NCBI RefSeq assembly: GCF_022867795.2
Contig: NZ_CP107006.1
Span: 5,332,001 to 5,396,000, forward strand
DNA from: Chitinophaga horti
GTDB lineage: Bacteria > Bacteroidota > Bacteroidia > Chitinophagales > Chitinophagaceae
DNA length: 64,000 nucleotides
Reading direction: 5' to 3'
This document shows positions 34,292 through 43,373 of this stretch, piece by piece. How positions within the stretch are numbered: the stretch's first letter is position 1; the number at the start of each line of letters is the position of its first letter. Both the position numbers and the translations under genes were made by a program. Under the pieces are notes generated by a model that was not told where the DNA came from, searched no databases, and saw nothing but the letters and a program-made list of their open reading frames with translations.

Positions 34292-35482
34292 TTAGAAGAA
34301 AAATTCAGATTTGTACGGGTAGCGTTCGCGGTACAACTGGGTCACTTTCTCGAGAATGGTAGCCCGCAGCTCCTCTACATTACGACGCTCTGTCGCCGAA
34401 ATGAACACGCAGTTACCCTGCGACTTATCATTCCACATTTGTTTCAGTTGCGCCAATATATCCTGCTTCACTTCATCGGCCAGCCACTCATCGAAGGTGT
34501 TCTTTTCGTAGAGGTCCATCTTGTTAAAGATCAACACGGTGGGCTTTTCAAAGGCCTTCAGCTCCTGCAGCGTCCTGTTTACTACCTCGATCTGGTCTTC
34601 ATACTGCGGATGCGAAATGTCGACCACATGCAGCAGGATGTCACTTTCGCGCACCTCATCCAAAGTAGACTTAAAGCTTTCTACCAGGTGGTGAGGCAAT
34701 TTGCGGATGAAACCTACAGTATCGCTTAACAGGAAAGGCGTTTGCTCAAACACCACTTTGCGGGTGGTGGTATCGAGGGTCGCAAACAGCTTATTCTCTG
34801 CAAATACTTCACTTTTACTGAGCAGGTTCATCGTGGTCGATTTACCTACGTTAGTGTAGCCCACCAGGGCCACGCGAATAAATTCGCCGCGGTCCTTACG
34901 CTGGGTAAGTGCCTGCTTGTCGATCTCGCCGAGGCGGCGACGCAGTAAAGCAATTTTATCCTTTACGATACGACGGTCCGTTTCGATCTCCGTTTCACCG
35001 GGACCGCGGGAACCGATACCACCACCCTGGCGCTCAAGGTGACTCCACATGCCACGCAGCCTCGGCAGAATGTACTGGTACTGGGCCAGCTCCACCTGCA
35101 CCTTAGCCTGTGCCGTACGGGCACGGCGGGCGAAGATGTCGAGGATGAGGTCACTACGGTCAATCACTTTGATCTTCAACTCCTTCTGGATGTTGGAAAT
35201 CTGTGAGCCGGTGAGTTCGTCATCGAATATAACCAGGTCGACGTTGCGGGAGGTAACGAACACGCGGATCTCTTCCAGCTTACCCTTGCCCACAAACGTG
35301 GCACGGTCCGGATGGGCAAGTTTCTGCGTAAAGCGTTTAACGGTTTCGGCGCCGGCAGTTTCTGCCAAAAACGCCAGTTCATCAAGATATTCCTTTACCT
35401 GCGCTTCGGTTTGTTCCTTATGGATCACGCCTACCAGCACGGCACGCTCATTCTTGTTTACTACTTGTTGTTTATCTATCAA
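34292..35482 (-). CDS. hflX: GTPase HflX
   Basis: 396 residues with a TTG start at 35480-35482; no in-frame ATG lies nearby and a -7 box precedes it at 35503-35510. The N-terminal HflX domain (about 20-190) has the VGKGKLEEI segment and RDKTA-type DRSDLILDIFARRARTAQAKVQVELAQ helices with the glycine-rich GGGIGSRGPGETEIETDRR linker. The G domain (about 200-370) has Walker A GYTNVGKST, DTVGFI and NKMD. HflX splits stalled ribosomes during stress such as heat. The length is a little shorter than E. coli HflX (about 426 aa), normal for Bacteroidota. Confidence 0.95.
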   Translation of the reverse strand: MIDKQQVVNKNERAVLVGVIHKEQTEAQVKEYLDELAFLAETAGAETVKRFTQKLAHPDRATFVGKGKLEEIRVFVTSRNVDLVIFDDELTGSQISNIQKELKIKVIDRSDLILDIFARRARTAQAKVQVELAQYQYILPRLRGMWSHLERQGGGIGSRGPGETEIETDRRIVKDKIALLRRRLGEIDKQALTQRKDRGEFIRVALVGYTNVGKSTTMNLLSKSEVFAENKLFATLDTTTRKVVFEQTPFLLSDTVGFIRKLPHHLVESFKSTLDEVRESDILLHVVDISHPQYEDQIEVVNRTLQELKAFEKPTVLIFNKMDLYEKNTFDEWLADEVKQDILAQLKQMWNDKSQGNCVFISATERRNVEELRATILEKVTQLYRERYPYKSEFFF

Positions 35483-35502
35483 TGTATTTAAAAAACTTTC
35501 CG

Positions 35503-35510
35503 CAAAGTTA
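35503..35510 (-). promoter_or_regulatory. -7 box of hflX
   Basis: TAACTTTG on the minus strand matches TAnnTTTG and lies 20 bases before the TTG start codon of hflX, overlapping the end of the acidic-protein gene. No -33 TTG at 19-21 bases was seen. Confidence 0.5.
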
Positions 35511-35921
35511 GTACTTTTCCTCCTCCGGATCGATATCTATCCCGTGGCGGTCTCCTCCGAGGCTGTAATAGTTGTTCTCCTCGTCTTCTTCGCCAATCTC
35601 TTCCAGGTCGTCGTCCAGTTCTTCGCCGGGAACATCCAGGTCGTCCAGGTCTTCGTCACCTTCCTCGCGTTCGGGGCGAACAATGTCGCTGTTATCTTCC
35701 AGTTCGAAGTCGCGCAGCGGGTCGCCCAGTATTTCAAGGTCATCTTCCGTTACGTCAGCATCGCTTTCTTCGATATCGTCGCTGTTCAGCAGTGGCGCCA
35801 GGTCTTCTGGATCTTTACTGTCCGGCGCACCGCCCTGGCCGGTATGCTCTGCGTTGTTATAAATATCTTCGCTGGCAGGGTAGTGCGGATAGCCTTCTGT
35901 ATTCTTTTTTTGCTTACTCAT
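35508..35921 (-). CDS. Highly acidic hypothetical protein
   Basis: 137 residues dominated by Asp and Glu in the middle (runs such as DDIEESDADVTEDDLE and EEGDEDLDDLD); no Cys and very few basic residues outside the N-terminus. Predicted disordered and cytosolic. I do not recognise the family. It precedes hflX on the same strand, whose -7 box lies in its last codons, so co-transcription is possible. A Ser-rich open frame on the opposite strand is only its antisense mirror. No function can be given. Confidence 0.65.
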   Translation of the reverse strand: MSKQKKNTEGYPHYPASEDIYNNAEHTGQGGAPDSKDPEDLAPLLNSDDIEESDADVTEDDLEILGDPLRDFELEDNSDIVRPEREEGDEDLDDLDVPGEELDDDLEEIGEEDEENNYYSLGGDRHGIDIDPEEEKY

Positions 35922-36141
35922 AGTCTAAGATTTTTGATTAAAGTCCGGGTAATTGACCCCTAAAACCATTCCATAAACAACCGCGGGCGTAGCCTGGTTG
36001 AATAATAGCATGAAATGTACAAGAGATGGGTGCAGCTGTGGAAAAGATGCGACTGTTTTACAGCCGGCTCTGCCAGTACGCAGGGTGCCGATTTTACCGG
36101 TAAGGCTACATTTCCTACATTTATCGCATCAATAAAATCTA

Positions 36142-38178
36142 ATGACCATGCGAAAAACGCTTTTTTTGGCAGGCATGCTTTTTATCCAATTCGATAGTAT
36201 GGCACAGCAAAAAATGACGCCCGAGTTGTTATGGCAGCTCGGAAGGGTAGGCGGCGAAACGCTCTCCGCCGATGGAAAAACGGTGATTTACGGTGTGAGC
36301 CGTTACAACCTGGCTGAAAATAAAAGTGAAAGAAACCTGTACGCAGCCCCCATCGAAGGTGGCCCGGCCAAACAACTCACCAGCACACCCGGCGGCGAAT
36401 CCGGCGCGCAGGTGCTGGCCAACGGAAAAATCGGCTACAGCCTGAAAGGACAGTGGTGGGAAATGAACGCTGATGGCAGCAACCCGGTACAAAAAACTAG
36501 CTACGACGGCGGCATGCAAAACATCCGCTTGTCGCCCGATGGCAAATTCATTCTCTTTTCTAAAGAAGTGAAGGTCGATAAAGTGAGTGGTAAAGACTTT
36601 CACCCTGACCTTCCAAAATCCAACGCACAGATTTACACCTCGCTGAACTACCGCCACTGGGATACCTGGGAGGATGGTAACTATAGCCATGTGTTTTATG
36701 CGCCTTATAATGACGGGCAACTGGGCGAACCGGTGGATATCATGGCCGGTCAGCCTTACGACTGCCCGCAGATGCCTTCCGGCGGCGCCGAAGATTTCAT
36801 TTGGGCGCCCGATGGCAAAAGCATCGTGTACGTATGCAAAAAGAAACACGGCACCGAATATGCCGTTAGCACCAATACCGACATTTATCAATACGACCTG
36901 GCCAGCAAACAGACTACAAACCTGTCTGACGGCATGGCCGGTTACGACGTTGCCCCCGCTTTCAGCCCGGACGGCAGCCGCCTGTTGTGGCTCAGCATGG
37001 CGCACGACGGCTTCGAGGCTGATAAGAACGACGTGATCGTATATGACCTCAAATCAGCCCAAATTCATAACGCCACGAAAGACTGGGACGGCACTGCCGG
37101 CGGCGCTACCTGGAGCAAAGATGGCAAAAAGATCTTCTTCCTCGCTGTGATCAAAGGCACCGAGCAACTGCTGGAAATCAGCCTGCAAGCGAAGGTCGAA
37201 TTAACCGGCGCAAAACACATCCGCCAGGTAACGAAAGGCCAGTTCGATGTAAACGGCATTGTAGGCGAAGCGGGCAACAACCTTGTAGTTAGCCGCGCTG
37301 ATATGAACCACGCCGCCGAACTGTTTACCGTCAACCTGAAAACAGGCGCTATGCAGCCCGTTACCAAAGAGAACGAAAGCATTTACAATAAACTGTCGCA
37401 AAGCAAAGTGGAAGAGCGCTGGGTAAATACTACGGACGGCAAAAAGATGCTCGTATGGGTCATCTACCCGCCTGACTTCGACGCGACTAAAAAATATCCT
37501 ACGCTGTTGTATTGCCAGGGCGGTCCGCAGTCGGCCGTGTCGCAGTTCTATAGCTTTCGCTGGAACTTTCAGCTGATGGCGGCGCAGGGCTACATTGTGG
37601 TAGCACCTAACCGTCGCGGTATGCCGGGCCATGGCGTAGAGTGGAATGCGAGCATCAGTAAAGACTGGGGCGGACAGCCGATCCGCGATTACCTGAGCGC
37701 AATCGACGACGTGGCTAAAGAGCCTTTCGTAGATAAAAGCCGCCTGGGTGCGGTAGGCGCAAGCTACGGCGGGTATTCCGTTTATATGCTGGCTGGCGTT
37801 CATGAAAAACGTTTCAAAAGTTTCATCGCCCATGACGGCTTGTTTGATCTGCGCAGCTGGTACGGCACCACGGAAGAATTGTGGTTCGCCAACTGGGACA
37901 TCGGCGCGTACTGGGATAAGGCGAACGCCAAAAGTTACGAGCAGTTCAACCCGAGCAACCTCGTTGCCAGCTGGACTTCGCCGATCATGATCGTACAGGG
38001 TGGCATCGACTTCCGCGTGGGCATTGAGCAGGGCTTACAGGCGTTCCAGGCGGCACAGCTGCGCGGTATCAAAAGCAAGCTGCTGTACCTGCCCGAAGAA
38101 AACCATTGGGTGCTGAGCGCGCAAAACGCGATCGTTTGGCAACGTGAGTTCTTCGGTTGGCTGAAAGAGACGTTGTAA
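36142..38178 (+). CDS. Secreted S9 family prolyl-oligopeptidase-like serine peptidase
   Basis: 678 residues from ATG 36142 (a second ATG is two codons on). Signal peptide 1-21 (DSMAQ). A seven-bladed beta-propeller with WD40-like/PD40 repeats (LSPDGKFI, WAPDGKSIVY, FSPDGSRLLW; about 30-390) leads to the alpha/beta-hydrolase domain (about 430-678). The catalytic triad is S541 (GASYGGY), D623 (GGIDFRV) and H655 (EENHW). It resembles dipeptidyl- or acylaminoacyl-peptidases that process peptides in the periplasm. It stands alone; a palindromic repeat follows directly. Confidence 0.93.
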   Translation: MTMRKTLFLAGMLFIQFDSMAQQKMTPELLWQLGRVGGETLSADGKTVIYGVSRYNLAENKSERNLYAAPIEGGPAKQLTSTPGGESGAQVLANGKIGYSLKGQWWEMNADGSNPVQKTSYDGGMQNIRLSPDGKFILFSKEVKVDKVSGKDFHPDLPKSNAQIYTSLNYRHWDTWEDGNYSHVFYAPYNDGQLGEPVDIMAGQPYDCPQMPSGGAEDFIWAPDGKSIVYVCKKKHGTEYAVSTNTDIYQYDLASKQTTNLSDGMAGYDVAPAFSPDGSRLLWLSMAHDGFEADKNDVIVYDLKSAQIHNATKDWDGTAGGATWSKDGKKIFFLAVIKGTEQLLEISLQAKVELTGAKHIRQVTKGQFDVNGIVGEAGNNLVVSRADMNHAAELFTVNLKTGAMQPVTKENESIYNKLSQSKVEERWVNTTDGKKMLVWVIYPPDFDATKKYPTLLYCQGGPQSAVSQFYSFRWNFQLMAAQGYIVVAPNRRGMPGHGVEWNASISKDWGGQPIRDYLSAIDDVAKEPFVDKSRLGAVGASYGGYSVYMLAGVHEKRFKSFIAHDGLFDLRSWYGTTEELWFANWDIGAYWDKANAKSYEQFNPSNLVASWTSPIMIVQGGIDFRVGIEQGLQAFQAAQLRGIKSKLLYLPEENHWVLSAQNAIVWQREFFGWLKETL

Positions 38179-38512
38179 CCAGCTTTGAATCGCTATTTGG
38201 CCGCCGTTGTGTCACTCACTTCAGCGGCATCTTACTATTCGGCGTTGTGGGAAAGATAGTGAGAAGCAAAGAGCGCTACCCAACTCCGTCATGGCGAGCG
38301 AAGCGCGGCCAACCTCGTGTATAGTCTTCGCACCAGTGTTTCATGGTTGCCCGGCGTTACTGTCTCGAAGACTGAAGCGGAGGTTCGCTTCATTTCATTC
38401 GCGATGACGGTGGGGGGCGACTTGGCCTTAAGATCAAACAATTTAATTTTCATACACGGACTGACTAAAAAGGTTTTAGTCAGTCCCCTTCCACCTCAAA
38501 AACCTTCCCGTT
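38179..38512. repeat. Intergenic palindromic repeat element, copy 1
   Basis: Starts one base after the S9 peptidase stop. A 24-base stretch (38200-38223) recurs as a perfect inverse copy at 54504-54527. Then CCGTCATGGCGAGCGAAGC (from 38286) pairs with TTCGCTTC...GATGACGG (to 38410) to form a large imperfect palindrome with an inner GTCTTCG/CGAAGAC hairpin. The remaining 100 bases up to the enoyl-CoA hydratase show nothing more than an AT-rich leader. Confidence 0.6.
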
Positions 38513-39292
38513 ATGTTTAAAACGCTCGAATTTTCCGTGGCGGACAACATTGCCACTATTACGCTTAATCGCCCCGAAGTTTACAATGCTTTTGACGATA
38601 CACTCAGCTACGAGCTACAGGACGCGCTGAAGCAGGCCGATAAAGATTCTGCCGTACGTGCCCTCGTGATCACCGGCGCCGGTAAAGCCTTTTGCAGCGG
38701 CCAGGATTTGAAAGCTGCCATGGGTGCAGGTAAACGTAACCTGAGCGAATCGCTTCACAAACGTTACAACCCGATCATACGGGCTATTCGCAACATGCCG
38801 AAACCGGTGATCTGCAAACTGAACGGCGTGGCGGCGGGTGCAGGCTGCTCGCTGGCCCTGGCCTGCGACGTGATCATCGCCTCCGAGGCCGCCTCCATGG
38901 TAGAAATATTCATCAACATCGCCCTCGTGCTCGACTCCGGCTCATCCTACTTCCTGCCACGCACCGTAGGCTACCACCGCGCGTTTGAGCTGGCGACAAA
39001 GGCCACCAAACTCACCGCCGGCGAAGCCCTTGGGATGGGATTGATCAATAAAGTAGTTTCCGCCTCGGAACTGGACGCCGTTGTCGTCGAAGAAGCCCGC
39101 TTTTACGCCAACGCCCCCACGAAAGCCATTGCCATGATGAAAAAGATGCTCACCAAAGGCATGACGGAAGACTTGGATACGGTGTTGGATTATGAAGCGT
39201 ATTGCCAGGAGATTGCGGGGAATACGGCCGATAACCTGGAGGGAATACAGGCTTTCCTGGAAAAGCGGAAGCCCGAGTTTAAAGGCGCTTAG
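38513..39292 (+). CDS. Enoyl-CoA hydratase/isomerase (crotonase, PaaG-like)
   Basis: 259 residues, the normal length. Crotonase fold with oxyanion-hole motif CSGQDL (about 62-67), GVAAGAGCSLALACD (about 104-118) and a C-terminal helix ending EGIQAFLEKRKPEFKG. The Asp near the GSSYFLPRTVG segment (LDSGSS) matches PaaG (ring-1,2-epoxyphenylacetyl-CoA isomerase) subgroup rather than the Glu/Glu pair of classical hydratases. No other paa genes are in the window, so substrate is open. Cytosolic. It stands alone on the plus strand. Confidence 0.88.
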   Translation: MFKTLEFSVADNIATITLNRPEVYNAFDDTLSYELQDALKQADKDSAVRALVITGAGKAFCSGQDLKAAMGAGKRNLSESLHKRYNPIIRAIRNMPKPVICKLNGVAAGAGCSLALACDVIIASEAASMVEIFINIALVLDSGSSYFLPRTVGYHRAFELATKATKLTAGEALGMGLINKVVSASELDAVVVEEARFYANAPTKAIAMMKKMLTKGMTEDLDTVLDYEAYCQEIAGNTADNLEGIQAFLEKRKPEFKGA

Positions 39293-39462
39293 GTATTGCG
39301 AATATTTGATGTAAAGGGATACTAAGGTATCCAGGAAAAGCGAAAGCCAGCGTTTAGAGCGCCCGGACCAACATCTCCGTTGAACAGGCATCCTGTGCAG
39401 AGATCATCGTACCGCATACGTCCCTTGAAAAACTTCCAGCGATGAAAACTGCGCTTATAAAA

Positions 39463-39489
39463 AAAGCCCGCTCCAGAAGAGCGGGCTTT
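39463..39489 (-). terminator. Rho-independent terminator of the small barrel protein
   Basis: Perfect 11-bp stem (39463-39473 with 39479-39489), 5-base loop and a run of seven T on the minus strand (plus-strand 39459-39465), 22 bases beyond the stop at 39511. Confidence 0.92.
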
Positions 39490-39510
39490 CCAATATCATT
39501 AAGGCAACCC

Positions 39511-40221
39511 TTACAGGCCGCTCAAGCAAATACCGATGGAATAAGGAAATGCTTCCTGGCCGGTGTTGTTTTTAAACACAGAACTGAAGCCGTAAGAACC
39601 GAGCACCGCCCAGTTACCCCAGCCTACGCGGGCCGTAGCAGCATATCTCCAGGTATTGAAGAAACGTTTGTTCTGCTCCTTCAAAATATTCTTTTCGCCA
39701 CCCAGGCTGGCTTTAGACTTCGTGTGTGCGTTCAGCAGCATACCCACTTTAGCACCGATGGCCGCTTTGAAACCTTTGTTTGCGTTATCGGGAACGCCAC
39801 GGAAACGAAGCTCCAGGGGTACGTCTACGTAAGTGGTCATCACTTTATACTTAGAAAAAGCGGTGGTATTTACATAGTTTACCTGCTGAGAGTTACCGTT
39901 TGACATATCAATTTTCTGATCGTCGAGGAAAATACTGCTGGTACCGATGCCCAAACCGCCTGCAAAGCTGATATGATCTTTCAAGGGAATATCGTACATC
40001 AGGTATACGTTAACGCCACGGGAAAATCCTGTCACACGGGCACTGTCGGCACCGGCCCAGTTGTCATAAGTCAGCTGGAGCATGAAGAAATCCCTGGAAT
40101 AGCGGGCCCTGTTGGCGACACTGGATGTAGTCGAGCTGGAAGTGGTGCTGGTATTGTTATCCTGTGCGAATACGCCGAAAGAAACCGCCATCAGACTTAA
40201 CGTAAAGAGTATTTTTTTCAT
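39511..40221 (-). CDS. Small outer-membrane beta-barrel protein
   Basis: 236 residues with signal peptide 1-20 (GVFAQ), then a Ser/Thr-rich stretch (TSTTSSSTTSS), then amphipathic strands with alternating aromatic residues (FFMLQLTYDNW, VNVYLMYDIPL, ISFAGGLGIGTSS, VDVPLELRF, WRYAATARVGWGNWAVLGSYGFSSVF). This is the porT/OmpX-like porin family common in Bacteroidota; about eight strands would fit. Likely an abundant surface protein, given its own -7 box TAAATTTG (40256-40263, minus strand) and strong terminator. Function unknown. Confidence 0.8.
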   Translation of the reverse strand: MKKILFTLSLMAVSFGVFAQDNNTSTTSSSTTSSVANRARYSRDFFMLQLTYDNWAGADSARVTGFSRGVNVYLMYDIPLKDHISFAGGLGIGTSSIFLDDQKIDMSNGNSQQVNYVNTTAFSKYKVMTTYVDVPLELRFRGVPDNANKGFKAAIGAKVGMLLNAHTKSKASLGGEKNILKEQNKRFFNTWRYAATARVGWGNWAVLGSYGFSSVFKNNTGQEAFPYSIGICLSGL

Positions 40222-40255
40222 AATATGTTTAAAGCTTATCGAAAAGAATATTAGG

Positions 40256-40263
40256 CAAATTTA
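40256..40263 (-). promoter_or_regulatory. -7 box of the small barrel gene
   Basis: TAAATTTG on the minus strand matches TAnnTTTG, 34 bases before the ATG. A TTG lies 16 bases further upstream (40280-40282), slightly too close for a standard -33 box. Confidence 0.45.
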
Positions 40264-40418
40264 ATGGAATGCAAACAACCAAAGGTTAAAATATTGCAAA
40301 AATATCTATGGAATAATGAACAGCCCCGTTCATTTTATTTCCCTTAACTTACGCACTTTCAGTTTTCCCCAGCCTATTTCTACCGTCCGGCAACTTTTGT
40401 AACACCTACAAAACTTTA

Positions 40419-43373
40419 ATGATGAAGATCATTAAAAGCCCTGTGCTTATTGTATTGATCGTTGCCACCTTGTCCATGTCCTGGTTTACGTATAAGATTA
40501 TCGTAGCCAATCAAAAAGCAATGGAATGCGGCGAACAGGTACGCCGGTCCGACGAAAAAATGCGGCTCCTGCACGCCATTTATCAACATCATACGACGCT
40601 CAACGCGTCGATGAACGGCTTTGTGGCTGCGCTGGACACTGTTCCGGCAAGGCATACGTCTGCCGCCGGTTTACACGACCACTTCTCGCAACTGCGCGAA
40701 CTTTCCGCATCCTCCTTACAGGAAGCGCGGGCAGATTCTTTGCAAACGCTCATGCACGAACGTTTACAGCTGGACCACTCCATCCGTCAGGCAGCCGTAA
40801 CATCGCCTGAAAAAGCCATAGCAGCCATGCAGGATACAGGGCGGGTGCAGCTGCTGCAGTCCATCGCCGATGTGCACAGGCGTCTGCTCGACGGGGAGCG
40901 CCTTTTGATGGACCGGCATATTGCGAACAACCGGTTTTTCGCCAATAAAGTGTATAACCTTTCCCTGGCGGGCAGCATCATCGCACTCCTTTTCGTCACC
41001 ATCGGCATATTGCGCTTTGCGTTTGAATATGCGCGGGCCAAGAGCGCGGAAAACAAATTGCGTAACAGCGAAATCAAGTACCGCCGCCTCATCGAGGATG
41101 CGGAAGTAATCATGTACACGACGAACCTCGCCGGTTACTTCACGTATATCAGCCCGAAAGTAGAAAGCATTACCGGCCATACCAACACGGAGTTGCAGGG
41201 CAAACATTACCGCCTGTTCCTCGACGACACCACGCAGCAGGAACTTGCCACGCACTACGAAACTCAGGTGCGCAACCAGCTGTCAAGCACCACCAAAGAG
41301 TTTCGCATCCGCAGGAAAGACGGCCGGCAGATTTGGGTAGAACAGCACGCCACACTCATGTGGGAACGCGATCAGCTCACCGGCTTCCAGTGCATTGTTA
41401 AGGATATTGATGAAAAGAAACGCATCCAGGACGAGCTGCGCCAGTCGCAGCAGGAACAGAACAGGATACAACTGCTGTTGCAATCGATCCTCGATAACAC
41501 GACCACCATCGTGTTCATTAAAGATCTCGATGGCCGGTACCTGCTGATCAATAAACAGTTCGAGGAGAAATATCATGTGACGGCCGACGCGCTCATTGGC
41601 CGTAACAATAATGAACTGCCGCCACCCTTCGACGTATTGCGCGATACCGCCACCGACCTGGATGTGCTGCGTATGGAAGCGCCCGTAAAGCTCGAACACA
41701 ACATCGTGTACGCGGGCAAGAAGTATTATTACACGACGACTAAGTTTCCCCTGCGCGATCATGAAGACCGGGTGTTTGGGGTATGCGGCATCTCTACCGA
41801 CATATCACACCGCATCGAACATGAACAGCAGCTGATTGCCGCCAAGCGCTCTGCAGAAGCGGCCAAACGCGCGCAGGAAACGTTTATGGCCAACATGAGC
41901 CACGAGATCCGTACGCCGATGAACGGGATTATCGGCATGACCAACCTGCTGCATCAAACACCGTTGCAGGCGCAACAAAAAGAATTTCTCGACGCCATTA
42001 AAGACTCTGCCAACAATTTACTCGTAATTATAAATGACATCCTCGATTTCTCTAAGATCAAATCAGGAAAAATGGCGATTGAGCAAACCAACTTCGACAT
42101 ACGCTACGTGGTACGCAAAACGCTATATCCTTTTGTGCACAAGGCCCATGAAAAGGGGCTGGAGCTTGCCTGCCGGGTAGATGAGGCCGTGCCCTCCCAT
42201 TTGTTGGGCGACCCCGTACGTTTGCGGCAGGTGCTGGATAATTTACTGAGTAACGCCATCAAATTTACGGAGAAAGGATCGATTTCCTTGTCTGCCGGCC
42301 TGCGCACCATCGACGACACGCAAGCCACCATCTGCTTCGAAGTGCGGGACACGGGCATCGGCATCCCGCAGGAAACAATCGGAGAAGTGTTCGATAGTTT
42401 TACGCAGTCACATGCAGGCACCGATCGTAAATACGGCGGCACAGGGCTGGGCCTCGCCATCTGTAAACAGCTGGTAGAGCTGCAACAAGGGCACATCACT
42501 TTGGAAAGTACGGTGAGTAAGGGCACCAGCATCCGTTTCGACATCCCTTATACGCGTAATTTGTTTTCCGCACCCGAGCAGGAAGATGTACACGAATTGC
42601 CGGTAGTTTCTTTGAAAGGACGTGAGCTGCTCGTCGTAGAAGATAACATCATCAACCAGAAAGTAGCCATCTACACCCTGCAAAAGGCCGGCGCGAAGGT
42701 AGATGTGGTAAGCAATGGCGCCGAAGCAGTAGATAACGTGAAAGAAAAAGAATACGACTGCATTCTCATGGACATCCAGATGCCCGGTATGGACGGCTAC
42801 AAGGCCACAGCGCTCATCCGCGAGATGGGCTACACTACGCCAATTATTGCTATGACGGCCTCGGCGATCAATGGGGAACGGGAAAAGTGTGTACGGGCGG
42901 GCATGACGGACTACATTTCTAAACCCTTTATCCCCGAAGAACTGTATAGGAAAATACAGGAAAGTATTATACGCACGGCGCGCAGCCTGCAAAGCAAAGC
43001 CGCCATCCTGGAACACGCAGAACCGATGACACTCATCGACACACACTACCTGCAGGCGCTCGGGGAAAACAATCGTGACTTTTTAATAGATGTGGTGGAA
43101 ATGTTCCGGCAACGCTCCGACTATTTACTACACGAAATGCTCGATTTCGCCAGGAAAGAAGACTGGCCTGCCGTAGCCCGCGGCTCCCGGCAGCTGCGCG
43201 CAGAACTGAACACGATCCGTATTGTGCCGATGATCGCATTGTTACTGCAAATCGAAGAGAATGCCACAAACCGCGAACATACCAAAACGATCATCGAAGA
43301 TATACAGGAGGTAATTAAATTATACGAGGAGGCGGATGACATTTTGAGAGAGGAAATCGCTTTAAGAAATTAA
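40419..43373 (+). CDS. Hybrid sensor histidine kinase with receiver and degenerate Hpt domain
   Basis: 984 residues. TM1 (about 8-26), a periplasmic helical sensor (27-180) and TM2 (about 183-203) are followed by two PAS domains (about 220-340 and 350-475). HisKA has phospho-acceptor H495 (NMSHEIRTPMNG), HATPase_c has DTGIGIP and GTGLGLAIC (about 600-715), and a receiver (about 735-855) has phospho-acceptor D785 (MDIQMPGMDG) and SKPF. The C-terminal 95 residues fold like an Hpt domain (DWPAVARGSRQLRAE), but the normal AHxLKG histidine is replaced by R924. A full phosphorelay inside the protein therefore seems impossible. It ends overlapping the convergent kdp kinase by 12 bases. Confidence 0.9.
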   Translation: MMKIIKSPVLIVLIVATLSMSWFTYKIIVANQKAMECGEQVRRSDEKMRLLHAIYQHHTTLNASMNGFVAALDTVPARHTSAAGLHDHFSQLRELSASSLQEARADSLQTLMHERLQLDHSIRQAAVTSPEKAIAAMQDTGRVQLLQSIADVHRRLLDGERLLMDRHIANNRFFANKVYNLSLAGSIIALLFVTIGILRFAFEYARAKSAENKLRNSEIKYRRLIEDAEVIMYTTNLAGYFTYISPKVESITGHTNTELQGKHYRLFLDDTTQQELATHYETQVRNQLSSTTKEFRIRRKDGRQIWVEQHATLMWERDQLTGFQCIVKDIDEKKRIQDELRQSQQEQNRIQLLLQSILDNTTTIVFIKDLDGRYLLINKQFEEKYHVTADALIGRNNNELPPPFDVLRDTATDLDVLRMEAPVKLEHNIVYAGKKYYYTTTKFPLRDHEDRVFGVCGISTDISHRIEHEQQLIAAKRSAEAAKRAQETFMANMSHEIRTPMNGIIGMTNLLHQTPLQAQQKEFLDAIKDSANNLLVIINDILDFSKIKSGKMAIEQTNFDIRYVVRKTLYPFVHKAHEKGLELACRVDEAVPSHLLGDPVRLRQVLDNLLSNAIKFTEKGSISLSAGLRTIDDTQATICFEVRDTGIGIPQETIGEVFDSFTQSHAGTDRKYGGTGLGLAICKQLVELQQGHITLESTVSKGTSIRFDIPYTRNLFSAPEQEDVHELPVVSLKGRELLVVEDNIINQKVAIYTLQKAGAKVDVVSNGAEAVDNVKEKEYDCILMDIQMPGMDGYKATALIREMGYTTPIIAMTASAINGEREKCVRAGMTDYISKPFIPEELYRKIQESIIRTARSLQSKAAILEHAEPMTLIDTHYLQALGENNRDFLIDVVEMFRQRSDYLLHEMLDFARKEDWPAVARGSRQLRAELNTIRIVPMIALLLQIEENATNREHTKTIIEDIQEVIKLYEEADDILREEIALRN

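Noticed and set aside
35572..35862. Ser-rich open frame on the plus strand
   Set aside because: Exact antisense mirror of the acidic protein gene at 35508-35921; low complexity comes from GAG/GAT-rich codons.
36001..36141. Possible riboswitch before the S9 peptidase
   Set aside because: No conserved cobalamin, TPP or FMN core found and no convincing nested stems.
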